The notes under the pieces are model-generated. The model was not told where the DNA came from. It did not search any database and was given only the letters and a program-made list of their open reading frames with translations. 64,000 bases of DNA from Kibdelosporangium banguiense (GTDB lineage: Bacteria > Actinomycetota > Actinomycetes > Mycobacteriales > Pseudonocardiaceae), in assembly GCF_017876405.1 (NCBI RefSeq), contig NZ_JAGINW010000001.1, forward strand, positions 2,369,203 through 2,433,202, written 5' to 3'. The translations under genes were made by a program, and so were the position numbers. Position 1 is the stretch's first letter; every line of letters begins with the position of its first letter. This document shows positions 35,965 through 44,610 of the stretch, piece by piece.

Positions 35965-37779
35965 TTACTCCGACAAGCGCAGCTTGAGGGCTTCCAGTTC
36001 GTCACGCAGTGACGTGGGCAGCTTCTCGCCCATCTTGGCGAACCATTCCTCGATCATCGGAATCTCGGCACGCCATTCGTCGGCGTCGACTTTCAGGACT
36101 GCTTCGAGGTCCTCGCGGGGAGTGTCCAAACCGGAAATGTCGAGGTCGTCGAGGGTGGGGACCCAGCCGATCGGTGTCTCCACCGCGGCTGCCTTGCCTT
36201 CGATGCGCTCGATGGCCCACTTGAGCACGCGCGAGTTCTCGCCGAAGCCTGGCCAGAGGAACTGCTTCTCCGGGCCGCGGCGGAACCAGTTGACGTAGAA
36301 GATCTTCGGCAGCTTGTTCGCGTCGGCCTTCTTGCCGGTGGCGATCCAGTGGGCGAAGTAGTCCGCGGCGTTGTAGCCGATGAACGGGAGCATCGCCATT
36401 GGGTCGCGGCGCACGACGCCGACCTTGCCCTTGGCGGCCGCGGTTGTCTCGCTGGAGAGCGTGGCGCCCATGAAGGTGCCGTGGTTCCAGTCGCGGGACT
36501 CGGTCACCAACGGGATTGTGTCCTTGCGGCGGCCGCCGAAGAAGATCGCGGAGATCGGCACGCCCTTGGGGTCGTCCCATTCGGGGGCGAGGATCGGGCA
36601 CTGGTCCATCGGCGTGCAGTACCGCGAGTTCGGATGCGACGACGGCTCGTCGGAGTCCGGCGTCCAGTCCTGCTTCTTCCACGAGGTGAGGTGCGCGGGC
36701 GGCTCGCCCATGCCTTCCCACCAGATGTCGCCGTTGTCGGTCAGCGCCACGTTCGTGAAGACCGTGTTGCCGCGCTCGATGGTGCGCATCGCGTTCGGGT
36801 TGGTGTGCCAGTCCGTGCCCGGGGCCACGCCGAAGAAGCCGGCTTCCGGGTTGACCGCGTAGAGACGACCGTCCTCACCGAACCGCATCCACGCGATGTC
36901 GTCGCCGAGGGTCTCGACCTTCCAGCCCGGGATGGTCGGCTCGAGCATCGCCAGGTTGGTCTTGCCGCAGGCACTGGGGAACGCCGCCGCGATGTAGTAG
37001 ACCTTCTGCTCCGGCGAGATCAGCTTCAGGATCAGCATGTGCTCGGCCAGCCAGCCCTCGTCACGGCCGATCACCGAGGCGATCCGCAGTGAGTAGCACT
37101 TCTTGCCCAGCAGCGCGTTCCCGCCGTAACCAGAGCCGTAGCTCCAGATCTCGCGGGTCTCCGGGAAGTGGCTGATGTACTTGGTCTCGTTGGCCGGCCA
37201 CGCGACGTCCTGCTGGCCGTCGTCCAGTGGCGCGCCGACGGAGTGCAGACAGGGCACGAAGTCCGCGTCCTCACCGAACTTGGCCAACGCCTTCGAACCC
37301 ATGCGCGTCATCACTCGCATGGACACGACGACGTACTCCGAGTCGGTGACCTCCACGCCGAGCATCGGCTTGTCCGCCTCGAGCGGGCCCATGCAGAACG
37401 GCACGACGTACATCGTGCGACCACGCATGCAGCCCTTGTAGAGCTCGCGCATGGTCGCCTTCATCTCGGCCGGGTCCATCCAGTTGTTGGTCGGCCCGGC
37501 GTCGTCGGGGTCGACCGAACAGATGTAGGTGCGCTCCTCGACCCTGGCGACGTCGCCGGGGTCCGAGGCTGCCCAGAACGAGTTGGGTTTCTGCTTCAGC
37601 GGTGTGAACGTGCCTGCGTCGACCAGCTGTTTTGTCAGCCGGTCCCACTCCTCGTCCGAACCGTCCGCCCACACCACGCGGTCGGGCGTGGTGAGCTCGG
37701 CGACCTCGTGCACCCACTCGAGAAGCCGCCGGTGGGTCGTCGGTGCGGTATCCAGACCTGGAATGGCCAATGCGGTCAT
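35965..37779 (-). CDS. pckG: phosphoenolpyruvate carboxykinase (GTP)
   Basis: Interconverts oxaloacetate + GTP and PEP + CO2 + GDP: gluconeogenesis and anaplerosis. 604 residues, normal length. GTP-type signatures: P-loop FPSACGKTN (268-275, reactive Cys271, Lys273), NNWMDP (98-103), and GDDIAWM. ATG 37779 follows GGAGACGAGG; the longer frame has no family support. A 24-bp dyad (37923-37946) and an inverted repeat (38067-38089) lie upstream. Confidence 0.97.
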   Translation of the reverse strand: MTALAIPGLDTAPTTHRRLLEWVHEVAELTTPDRVVWADGSDEEWDRLTKQLVDAGTFTPLKQKPNSFWAASDPGDVARVEERTYICSVDPDDAGPTNNWMDPAEMKATMRELYKGCMRGRTMYVVPFCMGPLEADKPMLGVEVTDSEYVVVSMRVMTRMGSKALAKFGEDADFVPCLHSVGAPLDDGQQDVAWPANETKYISHFPETREIWSYGSGYGGNALLGKKCYSLRIASVIGRDEGWLAEHMLILKLISPEQKVYYIAAAFPSACGKTNLAMLEPTIPGWKVETLGDDIAWMRFGEDGRLYAVNPEAGFFGVAPGTDWHTNPNAMRTIERGNTVFTNVALTDNGDIWWEGMGEPPAHLTSWKKQDWTPDSDEPSSHPNSRYCTPMDQCPILAPEWDDPKGVPISAIFFGGRRKDTIPLVTESRDWNHGTFMGATLSSETTAAAKGKVGVVRRDPMAMLPFIGYNAADYFAHWIATGKKADANKLPKIFYVNWFRRGPEKQFLWPGFGENSRVLKWAIERIEGKAAAVETPIGWVPTLDDLDISGLDTPREDLEAVLKVDADEWRAEIPMIEEWFAKMGEKLPTSLRDELEALKLRLSE

Positions 37780-37922
37780 CTCGCCTCGTCTCCTGACTGG
37801 GGGCTCAAAGCCCGCGACAGACGCCGTTGTCCGACAGCGGGACTTCGACGTCCTCACCAATGGCTTCGCCCACCCACTCCGCGCTGAGCGGTGGGCGTGC
37901 CGTGAAAAGGGATGAAGGGAGA

Positions 37923-37946
37923 TTAACCAGCTGACGTCCTGGTAAA
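37923..37946. promoter_or_regulatory. dyad in the pckG leader
   Basis: TTAACCAG - 8 nt (CTGACGTC) - CTGGTAAA: inverted repeat with 7 of 8 paired positions, about 145 nt before the pckG start. Possible operator of a carbon-source regulator; regulator unknown. Confidence 0.4.
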
Positions 37947-38066
37947 CGACAGTTGGCGTGTGGGTTGCCTCACCGGACCGATAAGGGGATCGATTCAGCA
38001 CTCGAATGCGCACGTGTGCTTTCCCACATAACCACAGCCAGCCCGGAAATCTTCCGGTCGGTGCAT

Positions 38067-38089
38067 ATTTCCTGATCGGTTCAGGAAAT
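38067..38089. promoter_or_regulatory. perfect 9-bp inverted repeat
   Basis: ATTTCCTGA-tcggt-TCAGGAAAT, followed by a partial direct repeat (TCGGTTCAGAAA). AT-rich arms in a GC-rich genome suggest a protein-binding site rather than a terminator. It lies between the end of the Ca-repeat gene and the pckG promoter. Confidence 0.45.
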
Positions 38090-38121
38090 CGGTTCAGAAA
38101 TCCGCGAGCTTGACCCGGGCC

Positions 38122-38769
38122 TCAGGCGCGCTGGTTGTCGGGCACGTAGTTGCCCTGCGCGTCGAGGTGTCCGCGTTCCACCTCGGCCCACTCGTCCTCG
38201 CCGGTGTGCTGGGAGATCGTGACATTCCCGTCGGACTCGATCACGGTCATCTGGTCGGCGTCGCCGTCACCGTCCGTGTCGGTGAACGCGAAGAGGTCAC
38301 CGTCCTCGGACTGCACCACAGCGGTGTCGTTCCGGCCGTCGTGGTCCATGTCGGCGGTGGCGGTGCCCGCGCTCATGTCCTCGGACTCCTCCGGCACGTC
38401 GACCATGACTTCCTGGTTGCTGGAAGTCGTCTCGTTGCCGGTGTTCTGCGCGGTACTGCTGTCGGCCGGGTTGCCTGTCCTGGGGTCGACGGGGATCCAC
38501 TCGCCGCGGCCCTCGTCGTAACGGGCGGCGCCGACGACGTTGCCCTGGTCGTCGAGCTCGATCGAGGTGTCCGCGGCGCCGTCGTTGTCGGAGTCGGTGT
38601 ACGCGACCTGGCCGCCGTCATCGGTCTGCACGATGGCGGTGTCGTTCACGCCATCCTTGTTGACGTCGTATTCCGTCGCGAGGCTGTACTGCTCACCGTC
38701 GACGTTCACGGTCATCTCGTCGTTGTGCGCGGTACCCGTGCTGGCGTCCTGGTCGGTGTCGTCGTACAC
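38122..38769 (-). CDS. acidic protein with D-x-D/N-x-D/N repeats (DUF6802-like)
   Basis: 215 residues, very acidic. Repeats resembling EF-hand or thrombospondin-3 calcium loops: DVNKDGVNDTA, DSDNDGAADTS, DMDHDGRNDTA, DTDGDGDADQM, each followed by a short beta unit (IVQTDDGGQ, VVQSEDGD). No signal peptide or span is visible from GTG 38769 (AAGGGGG upstream). Proteins of this kind occur in Pseudonocardiaceae; function unknown. It may bind calcium or a basic surface. Confidence 0.7.
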   Translation of the reverse strand: MYDDTDQDASTGTAHNDEMTVNVDGEQYSLATEYDVNKDGVNDTAIVQTDDGGQVAYTDSDNDGAADTSIELDDQGNVVGAARYDEGRGEWIPVDPRTGNPADSSTAQNTGNETTSSNQEVMVDVPEESEDMSAGTATADMDHDGRNDTAVVQSEDGDLFAFTDTDGDGDADQMTVIESDGNVTISQHTGEDEWAEVERGHLDAQGNYVPDNQRA

Positions 38770-38851
38770 CGCTCCCCCTTGGGTCAAGGTCTCGTATGCG
38801 CAGTTGGACTCACGATAGGCCCAGGTGGTTCCCGATCGCTCGGACAGGGGG

Positions 38852-39009
38852 TTGTCCACAAGCACTGAGGTGGGTGTGAACAGTGGGACAGATGTTGCAA
38901 ACGGTCCGCACCTGGGTCTCCACAAATCTGTCCCCAGCCTGTGGACAGAACTGTGCACAGGCTGGGGACGAGACCTTATCGAGACCGTCTCGAAACTCGG
39001 TTGTCCACA
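38852..39009. promoter_or_regulatory. cluster of DnaA-box-like sites
   Basis: Two exact TTGTCCACA words (38852-38860, 39001-39009), one CTGTCCACA on the minus strand (38940-38948), and looser matches GTCTCCACA (38916-38924) and CTGTGCACA (38951-38960). TTGTCCACA is the preferred DnaA box of Streptomyces. No dnaA or dnaN is nearby, so this is not the usual oriC. Confidence 0.5.
38931..38968. repeat. 38-nt near-perfect palindrome
   Basis: Arms of 13 bp (TCCCCAGCCTGTG / CACAGGCTGGGGA) plus an inner 4-bp ACAG/CTGT pair; 17 of 19 positions are symmetric. It sits in the middle of the DnaA-box-like cluster and includes two of its words. Confidence 0.8.
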
Positions 39010-39100
39010 ACGGGGCGAAACGAGGACCCTGGTCCGCACGTCATAGAAAGTGACTCGGGACACAAGGCCCTGAGCGGGAGAACACAAAGGTGGTGTCGCC

Positions 39101-39256
39101 ATGATCGTCGCAGGACTCGCAATGATGGTGCTGGCACTGGCCGCCTTGTTGATGGTCGTTCTGACGTCGACAGACGGGGACCAGGAGCCCGCGAACGTGC
39201 AAGAGCCCGTCACGCCTGCGTGTGACGGGCTCCACCAGCTGACCGCTGTGCGCTGA
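39101..39256 (+). CDS. possible small membrane protein
   Basis: 51 codons with one strong span (MIVAGLAMMVLALAALLMVV) and a short acidic tail. AAGGTGG is 7 nt before ATG 39101. Against it: its last third contains an 11-bp hairpin (39204-39233) that suits the terminator of the opposing peptidase gene. No family recognised. Confidence 0.4.
   Translation: MIVAGLAMMVLALAALLMVVLTSTDGDQEPANVQEPVTPACDGLHQLTAVR
39204..39233 (-). terminator. hairpin after the secreted peptidase gene
   Basis: GAGCCCGTCAC-8 nt-GTGACGGGCTC, an 11-bp perfect stem 25 nt after the peptidase stop at 39258 (minus strand). There is no T-run. It overlaps the small frame at 39101-39256. Confidence 0.55.
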
Positions 39257-39257
39257 G

Positions 39258-40874
39258 TCAGCGCCGGGCGAGCTTTTCGTACTGCGTCACCTTTGCCACA
39301 CCGGTTTTCTCGGTCTGGACGGCCGGGGCGGGCAATGGCATTCCCGGGCAGGAAAGATCCCGCTGCGGTGCTTTCCCGTCCACAATGAACGTCTCGACGA
39401 TGTCGTCGACGCACTTGTTCCCGGTGGCCGCGTAGATTCCGTGGTCGCCTTCACCGGTCACAGTCAGCATCCGCGAGTTGGCGAACGCGCGGTGTGCGCG
39501 TTGCGCGCCCTCGATCGGCGTGGCCGGGTCGTGGGTCGACTGGACCATCAGCACGGTCGGCAGGCCGGCACCGGTTGGCTGCGGCAGCCGCACGCTGGGC
39601 CGGTTGAAGAAGATGCACGGCTGTGCCACCCATCCCCAGCCGATCAGCGGGTACTGCCTGCCGAGCTGCTCGGACAGCCGGATCACGCTCTGGCGGTTGC
39701 CGGTCCACTGTGTGTCGTTGCACGTGATCGAGATGAAGGTCGCCGGGAACGCGTCCGCGTAGCTGATCGGCGACATCGGCATCGGCGTCTGGGGCAGTTG
39801 GGCCCGGTATGCCTTGATCTTCGCGGCTGTCGCGGGGGCCGGTTGCGTGGTCGCGTCCCGCACCGAGCCGAGGAATTCGGCCAGCGCGGGGAAGCTCGAC
39901 TTGGAGTACAGCGACGGGACGATGCTGGCGTCGAACTGGTTCGCGGTCAGGCCGTCGAGCGGCTTGCCCGCGAGTTTGGCCCGGGTCTGCTCGTAGGTCT
40001 GGCGGGCGGCCTCAGCGGTCGCGCCGAGGTGGTAGACCGAGTCGTACTTCGCCGCCCAGGCCAGGAAGTCCTCCCGCCAGCGGCGCTCGAAGCCGAGCGG
40101 CTGCCAGTTGAACGACTCCTCCCAGCGAGTGGTGAACTCGACGTTCGAGTCGAGCACGAACGCGCCGACCCGGTCGGGGAACGCGGTCGCGTAGTGCGCG
40201 CCGAGCCAGGTTCCGCCGGAGTACCCGACCCAGTTGATCTTCGGCCGGTTCACCAGCGTGCGCAGCAGGTCGTAGTCTCGCACGGTCTGCTCGGTGGTGA
40301 TGTACTTGCCCAGCTCACCGGACTTGGTCTGGCAGTACTGCGCGATCAGCTTGTTGGAGTTGAGGATCAGGTCCAGGTTGGCCCGGCCGCGGTCGCGGGC
40401 GTCCAGTTCGGACCCGAGGCTGGCCTGGTTGCCACACGTGATGTTGGTGCTCTGACCGGTCCCGCGTGGGTCGATGCCGAAGACGTCCTGGCTGCCCAGC
40501 AGCTTCTGGCGGTTGAGGAAGAGCAGCGGAGTCGTCAGGCCGGGGCCACCGGGCCCGCCCGGGTTGGTGAACACGACACCCTTGGCCGTGCCCGTGCTGG
40601 GCAGGCGGGACACCGCGATCGAGATGTCGACGTTGTCGTTCGGCCTGCGCCAGTTCTGTGGTGTCTTGAACGTGCCGCACTCCAGCCGCTCGGCGCCTGG
40701 CGGCAGCGCCGAGCCTGGTGCGAAGCACGGCTTCCAGTCGATCTTCTGGCTGGTGTACCGGCTGGGCACGGCTGTGACGCCGTAGTCGTCCGGCTGGGCG
40801 ATCGCCTGGGTACCGCCCAGCAGCAGGGTGCCGGCCAGCACCGGCACACCCAGCGCGATCTGGATCTTGTTCAT
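39258..40874 (-). CDS. secreted alpha/beta hydrolase, tripeptidyl aminopeptidase type (TAP-like C-terminus)
   Basis: Extracellular serine exopeptidase of the SlpD/SlpE/TAP family; mycobacterial relatives are Rv2223c and Rv2224c. 538 residues. Signal peptide 1-26 (ends QAIA). Oxyanion loop NPGGPGGPG (104-112), nucleophile GYSGG (Ser219), and C-terminal acid and base in STHDPATP and GEGDHGIYA. ATG 40874 has AGGGG upstream; the longer frame to 40937 would spoil the signal peptide. It likely releases N-terminal tripeptides for nutrition or maturation of secreted proteins. Confidence 0.92.
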   Translation of the reverse strand: MNKIQIALGVPVLAGTLLLGGTQAIAQPDDYGVTAVPSRYTSQKIDWKPCFAPGSALPPGAERLECGTFKTPQNWRRPNDNVDISIAVSRLPSTGTAKGVVFTNPGGPGGPGLTTPLLFLNRQKLLGSQDVFGIDPRGTGQSTNITCGNQASLGSELDARDRGRANLDLILNSNKLIAQYCQTKSGELGKYITTEQTVRDYDLLRTLVNRPKINWVGYSGGTWLGAHYATAFPDRVGAFVLDSNVEFTTRWEESFNWQPLGFERRWREDFLAWAAKYDSVYHLGATAEAARQTYEQTRAKLAGKPLDGLTANQFDASIVPSLYSKSSFPALAEFLGSVRDATTQPAPATAAKIKAYRAQLPQTPMPMSPISYADAFPATFISITCNDTQWTGNRQSVIRLSEQLGRQYPLIGWGWVAQPCIFFNRPSVRLPQPTGAGLPTVLMVQSTHDPATPIEGAQRAHRAFANSRMLTVTGEGDHGIYAATGNKCVDDIVETFIVDGKAPQRDLSCPGMPLPAPAVQTEKTGVAKVTQYEKLARR

Positions 40875-40952
40875 GTACTGCCCCTCGCGAGAACTACAAG
40901 GGCACTCAGCCTTGTCAATCGCACGCGGAAAAGGCACCGACGAACGTCGGGA

Positions 40953-41795
40953 CTAACCCGGCAAAGTCGCCTGGCCCAAATTGCGCAACCGGACCCGGAC
41001 CGGGCGAATTGCCTCGGCATAACAGACAAGATTCGTATATCCGCGGGCCCACGACTCGGAGTTGGGGATACGCCAGGCAGGCAGTACTTCCTGGGTGGAC
41101 GAGCCGAGATATTGCGCGAGCACGCCAGGGCAGCGTTGCTGGGCGAGTTTGTTGATCGCGTCGGTCGGCGGCATCGGATCGCCGGGTTTGCCCAGGCTGA
41201 TCACGCCGGGCAGGGCCTCGCCGAGATGCGGGGCGTCACACGGGCCACGCCGGATGCGGGCGTCCTTCGACGGCGAGGACACCGAGCACGTCTGGTAGCG
41301 CAGATTGTCCACATTCTGCAGTGCGCCTTCCAGCGAACCGGTGCGCTGCAGGGGTTTCTCCTCCGCGCCGACCTCGGCCGCCGTGCACAGCAACCATCGC
41401 TCACCCTTGGCCCACTGCTGGTCGTTCGGCCAGAGTGGCATCGCGACCAGGTTGGTCGCGTCGACGTCCGCGCTGCCGAGGTACTCGACCAGCTTGGCCC
41501 GGCAGATCGGCATCGTCATCGTGGCCGCAGTCGTCTCGTCGGGCATCGAGGTCGCGGTCAGCTTGCCCGCGCTGATCACCTCTGCGTCGTGCGGATCCCC
41601 GCAGTCGACCACCACGGCGTTGCCCGTATCAAGGCACTGACCGGGAGTCGGCGGGTGTTCGCCATACATATTGGCCGGAACGGTGACGCGTCCCGTCGAG
41701 GTCGCCGGTGGCGGTGACTGCTGCGACGCCGTTGGCTCGCAGCCCGCTACAGCGATCAGGGCAGCACAAATGGCCACCCCCCAAGCGATCCGCAT
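40953..41795 (-). CDS. septum-formation-family lipoprotein
   Basis: 280 residues. Lipoprotein signal with lipobox VAGC (Cys about 19). Two repeats of the Septum_form type: PGQCLD...VVDCGDPHDAEV, and a second with C..PHLGE. Six further Cys could form disulphides. The family is named from a Streptomyces/mycobacterial annotation; its actual role is unproven. It lies 78 nt upstream of the peptidase gene on the same strand; the two may be co-expressed. Confidence 0.75.
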   Translation of the reverse strand: MRIAWGVAICAALIAVAGCEPTASQQSPPPATSTGRVTVPANMYGEHPPTPGQCLDTGNAVVVDCGDPHDAEVISAGKLTATSMPDETTAATMTMPICRAKLVEYLGSADVDATNLVAMPLWPNDQQWAKGERWLLCTAAEVGAEEKPLQRTGSLEGALQNVDNLRYQTCSVSSPSKDARIRRGPCDAPHLGEALPGVISLGKPGDPMPPTDAINKLAQQRCPGVLAQYLGSSTQEVLPAWRIPNSESWARGYTNLVCYAEAIRPVRVRLRNLGQATLPG

Positions 41796-41968
41796 GACGT
41801 GACCGTACCGACCGGTCCGCCTCGCCAAGTCACGATTCGGATACTCCCGCCGGTTGCCTGGTTCCGCTGGTGATCACCGGCCGCCAATGATGCATGCGGT
41901 GCCCTACGGCACCTACCATCCGGCAAACGTTTGTAGAGGTTCCGCGGCGAGAGTTTGTGAGGACATCG

Positions 41969-42247
41969 ATGTCTGGATCACCTGGCAAAACCGGGTACGG
42001 CCTGCGGTGGAACAACTGGAATCTGCTCCTGCTGGTCCCACTGGTCATGCTGATCACGCCACTGGTCAACTTCGACGGGCCGCGTCTGCTCGGCATGCCC
42101 TTCTTCTACTGGTCGCAGTTCGCCTTCGTGATCGTCGGCGTGCTGTGCGTGTGGGTCGTCTACGTCAAGACCAGGGACGAACCGGTCAGCCGGGGCAAGG
42201 CCGACAAGCTGAGTGTGGATGACCTGGACGAGGGGGACGTCAAATGA
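41969..42247 (+). CDS. DUF3311 small membrane subunit
   Basis: 92 residues with two spans (WNLLLLVPLVMLITPL and FAFVIVGVLCVWVVYV), GAGG 6 nt before ATG 41969, and an acidic tail. DUF3311 proteins are encoded directly before MctP-type sodium/solute symporters and are taken to be an accessory subunit. The stop overlaps the symporter ATG by 4 nt. Confidence 0.85.
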   Translation: MSGSPGKTGYGLRWNNWNLLLLVPLVMLITPLVNFDGPRLLGMPFFYWSQFAFVIVGVLCVWVVYVKTRDEPVSRGKADKLSVDDLDEGDVK

Positions 42248-43887
42248 GCAATCTGCAGTGGACGGAAATCGTCATCTTCGCGGTCCTGTTCCTGGTCGTG
42301 ACCGTGCTCGGCTTCGTGGCCGCGCGCTGGCAGGCCGGCAACACCCTCGACCACCTGGACGAATGGGGTCTCGGCGGCCGGAAGTTCGGCTCGTGGATCA
42401 CGTGGTTCCTCGTCGGCGGTGACCTCTACACCGCGTACACGTTCGTCGCTGTTCCCGCGCTGGTCTTCGGCGCAGGTGCGATGGGGTTCTTCGCCCTGCC
42501 GTACACCGTGATCCTGTATCCGATCGTCTTCCTGCCGCTGTTGCGGATGTGGTCGGTGTCGCGGGTGCACGGTTACGTCACCCCGGCCGACTACGTGCGC
42601 GGTCGCTACGGCTCGCGGCTGCTTGCACTGCTGGTCGCGATCACCGGCATCGTGGCCACGATGCCGTACATCGCGTTGCAGCTCGTCGGTCTTGAAGCAG
42701 TGCTCCGGACCATGGGCTTCAACGGCGCCGGGTTCCTGGGGCACCTGCCGCTGCTGATCGCGTTCGTGGTGCTCGCGGTCTACACCTACCAGTCCGGCCT
42801 GCGGGCGCCCGCGTTGATCGCGTTCGTCAAGGACATCCTGATCTACGTGGTCATCCTGGTCGCGGTGTTCTACCTGCCGGCCAAGCTCGGCGGCTGGGAG
42901 ACCATCTTCAACTCCGCGCAGGCCAAGTTCGCCGCCACGCCGAACCCGGCCGACGGCATCCTGCTCACCGGCGCCAACCAGCTGCAGTACGCCACTCTCG
43001 CGCTGGGCTCGGCGCTCGCGCTGTTCCTCTACCCGCACTCGCTCACCGGCGCGCTGGCCTCCCGGGGCCGCAACGTGATCAAGCGCAACATGGTCGCGTT
43101 GCCGGCGTACTCGCTGCTGCTGGGTCTGCTGGCGCTGCTCGGGTTCGTGGCCATCCAGGCCGGGTCCAAGGCGATCACCAACCAGGCGACCGGCCGGCCG
43201 GACGGCAACACGATCATCCCGGTGCTGTTCGACACGCAGTTCCCGGCCTGGTTCGCTGGAATCGCGTTCGCCGCGATCGGTATCGGCGCGCTCGTGCCCG
43301 CCGCGATCATGTCGATCGCCGCGGCGAACCTGTGGACCCGCAACGTCTACAAGGAGTTCATGCACAAGGACGCGACTCCCAAACAGGAGGCCCAGCAGGC
43401 CAAGATCGCATCCCTGGTCGTGAAGTTCGGCGCGGTGCTGTTCATCCTGTTCATCGACCCGCAGTTCTCGATCGACCTGCAGCTGATCGGCGGCGTGATC
43501 ATCCTGCAGACGCTGCCCGCGGTCGCGATCTCGCTCTACACCAGGTGGTTCCACCTGTGGGGACTGATCGCGGGCTGGGTCGCCGGCATGGCGTGGGGCT
43601 TCGCGATGCTGTACGTGATCCCGAACCCGGCGGCAGGCAAGGCGCACTTCGGTGGATCGGCGTTGCCGCTCGGCCAGCTGAGCATCTTCGGCTGGCACCC
43701 GTTCTCCGGTTCCACCACACAGATCTACGTCGGTTTCGTGGCGCTGATCGGAAATCTGGTGGTCGCCGCACTGGTCACGTGGATCATGCGGGCCCGCAAG
43801 GTGCCCAACGGCCTGGACAAGACACAGGATGCGGACTACCACGCCGATGAGGGCGACCCCCGGCTGAGGGAAGTCGCAGTCCACTAA
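42244..43887 (+). CDS. mctP: sodium:solute symporter, MctP-like monocarboxylate uptake
   Basis: 547 residues, about 13 spans of the SSS family. Characteristic stretches: GGRKFGSWITWFLVGGDLYTAYTF, RVHGYVTPADYVRGRYGSR, LGSALALFLYPHSLTG and AAIMSIAAANLWTRN. Rhizobial MctP takes up lactate, pyruvate and alanine; a short monocarboxylate or amino-acid substrate is likely here. Pairing with DUF3311 by a 4-bp overlap supports the assignment. A terminator follows. Confidence 0.9.
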   Translation: MSNLQWTEIVIFAVLFLVVTVLGFVAARWQAGNTLDHLDEWGLGGRKFGSWITWFLVGGDLYTAYTFVAVPALVFGAGAMGFFALPYTVILYPIVFLPLLRMWSVSRVHGYVTPADYVRGRYGSRLLALLVAITGIVATMPYIALQLVGLEAVLRTMGFNGAGFLGHLPLLIAFVVLAVYTYQSGLRAPALIAFVKDILIYVVILVAVFYLPAKLGGWETIFNSAQAKFAATPNPADGILLTGANQLQYATLALGSALALFLYPHSLTGALASRGRNVIKRNMVALPAYSLLLGLLALLGFVAIQAGSKAITNQATGRPDGNTIIPVLFDTQFPAWFAGIAFAAIGIGALVPAAIMSIAAANLWTRNVYKEFMHKDATPKQEAQQAKIASLVVKFGAVLFILFIDPQFSIDLQLIGGVIILQTLPAVAISLYTRWFHLWGLIAGWVAGMAWGFAMLYVIPNPAAGKAHFGGSALPLGQLSIFGWHPFSGSTTQIYVGFVALIGNLVVAALVTWIMRARKVPNGLDKTQDADYHADEGDPRLREVAVH

Positions 43888-43903
43888 GGAGAGTCACGCG
43901 AAG

Positions 43904-43929
43904 CCCGGCTGGTCCTCGGATCGGCCGGG
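43904..43929 (+). terminator. terminator between mctP and the convergent lipoprotein gene
   Basis: CCCGGC - 14 nt - GCCGGG followed by TTTTGCTT. It serves mctP and, in reverse, could also end the lipoprotein gene. Confidence 0.75.
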
Positions 43930-43935
43930 TTTTGC

Positions 43936-44439
43936 TTACCTGGAACGGCTTTGCAACTCCGAGATGGCCTTGGCGGCGAAGTCGCGGGCGGGGCGGCACG
44001 GCGCGAGTCGCGGGTCGGCGGCCTGCTGGCGATAGACGATCAGGAGGATCTGGCCGGGCGCCACATCGAGCGCCACACGGCAGGAGGCGACACCGTCGGA
44101 GCCGGAACTGTTGGCCAGCTGGATCGCGGGGAACTTGTTGATGCCCACCCAGCGGACAAGTTCGCCGTCCACTTCGTCGGAGTATCTTCGTAAGTCGCCG
44201 CCGAACCGCGGGATGACGAGGATCTCCGCGGTGCCGGACTCGGCCATCACCTTGCACCCGGTCGACGTGCGGTACGCGTGCAACGTGGCGCAGATGTCCT
44301 GGTTGTCGAGCGGTATGTCGGACGGGCGCTCCAGTGGAGACATGGGTAAGTCCCATTGGTCGTTGACGGCACCGCACGCCGTGAGCATGCCCGTGGCGAG
44401 CATCGCCGAGCCGATACCGACGAGGGCGCGACCAGGCAC
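43936..44439 (-). CDS. DUF3558-type lipoprotein
   Basis: 167 residues. Lipobox LTAC (Cys about 22), then a domain with a Cys pair (DICATLHAY, GCKV) and SC..ALD, as in DUF3558 lipoproteins common in Pseudonocardiaceae. GTG 44439 has a perfect AGGAGG 5 nt upstream. Function unknown; surface-exposed and membrane-anchored. Confidence 0.75.
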   Translation of the reverse strand: MPGRALVGIGSAMLATGMLTACGAVNDQWDLPMSPLERPSDIPLDNQDICATLHAYRTSTGCKVMAESGTAEILVIPRFGGDLRRYSDEVDGELVRWVGINKFPAIQLANSSGSDGVASCRVALDVAPGQILLIVYRQQAADPRLAPCRPARDFAAKAISELQSRSR

Positions 44440-44529
44440 GCCGGCCTCCTCCAGAACATCCGAATTTCCCAGGTGACCACCAAACCACTGATCGTGCCAT
44501 TAGTCGATGCTGCGTTCGAGTGTGTTTCA

Positions 44530-44546
44530 AGTTCAGCACGTGAACT
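44530..44546. promoter_or_regulatory. palindrome upstream of the DUF3558 gene
   Basis: AGTTCA-gcacg-TGAACT, perfect 6-bp arms, about 90 nt before the lipoprotein start. Possible operator; a further GTTCAATTCGAGTTCA follows at 44557. Confidence 0.4.
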
Positions 44547-44610
44547 AACTGACCGTGTTCAATTCGAGTTCACCGCGCGGCATTCACCCACATCAGCGCT
44601 ATTTCGTCTG

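Larger units (their letters stand above)
37780..38121. other. upstream region of pckG
   Basis: 342 nt without a gene. It holds two symmetric sites listed separately and presumably the pckG promoter. Confidence 0.5.
38770..39100. other. gene-free region with DnaA-box-like cluster
   Basis: About 330 nt between the divergent starts of the Ca-repeat gene and a small membrane frame. It holds DnaA-box-like words and the 38-nt palindrome, listed separately. Confidence 0.6.
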
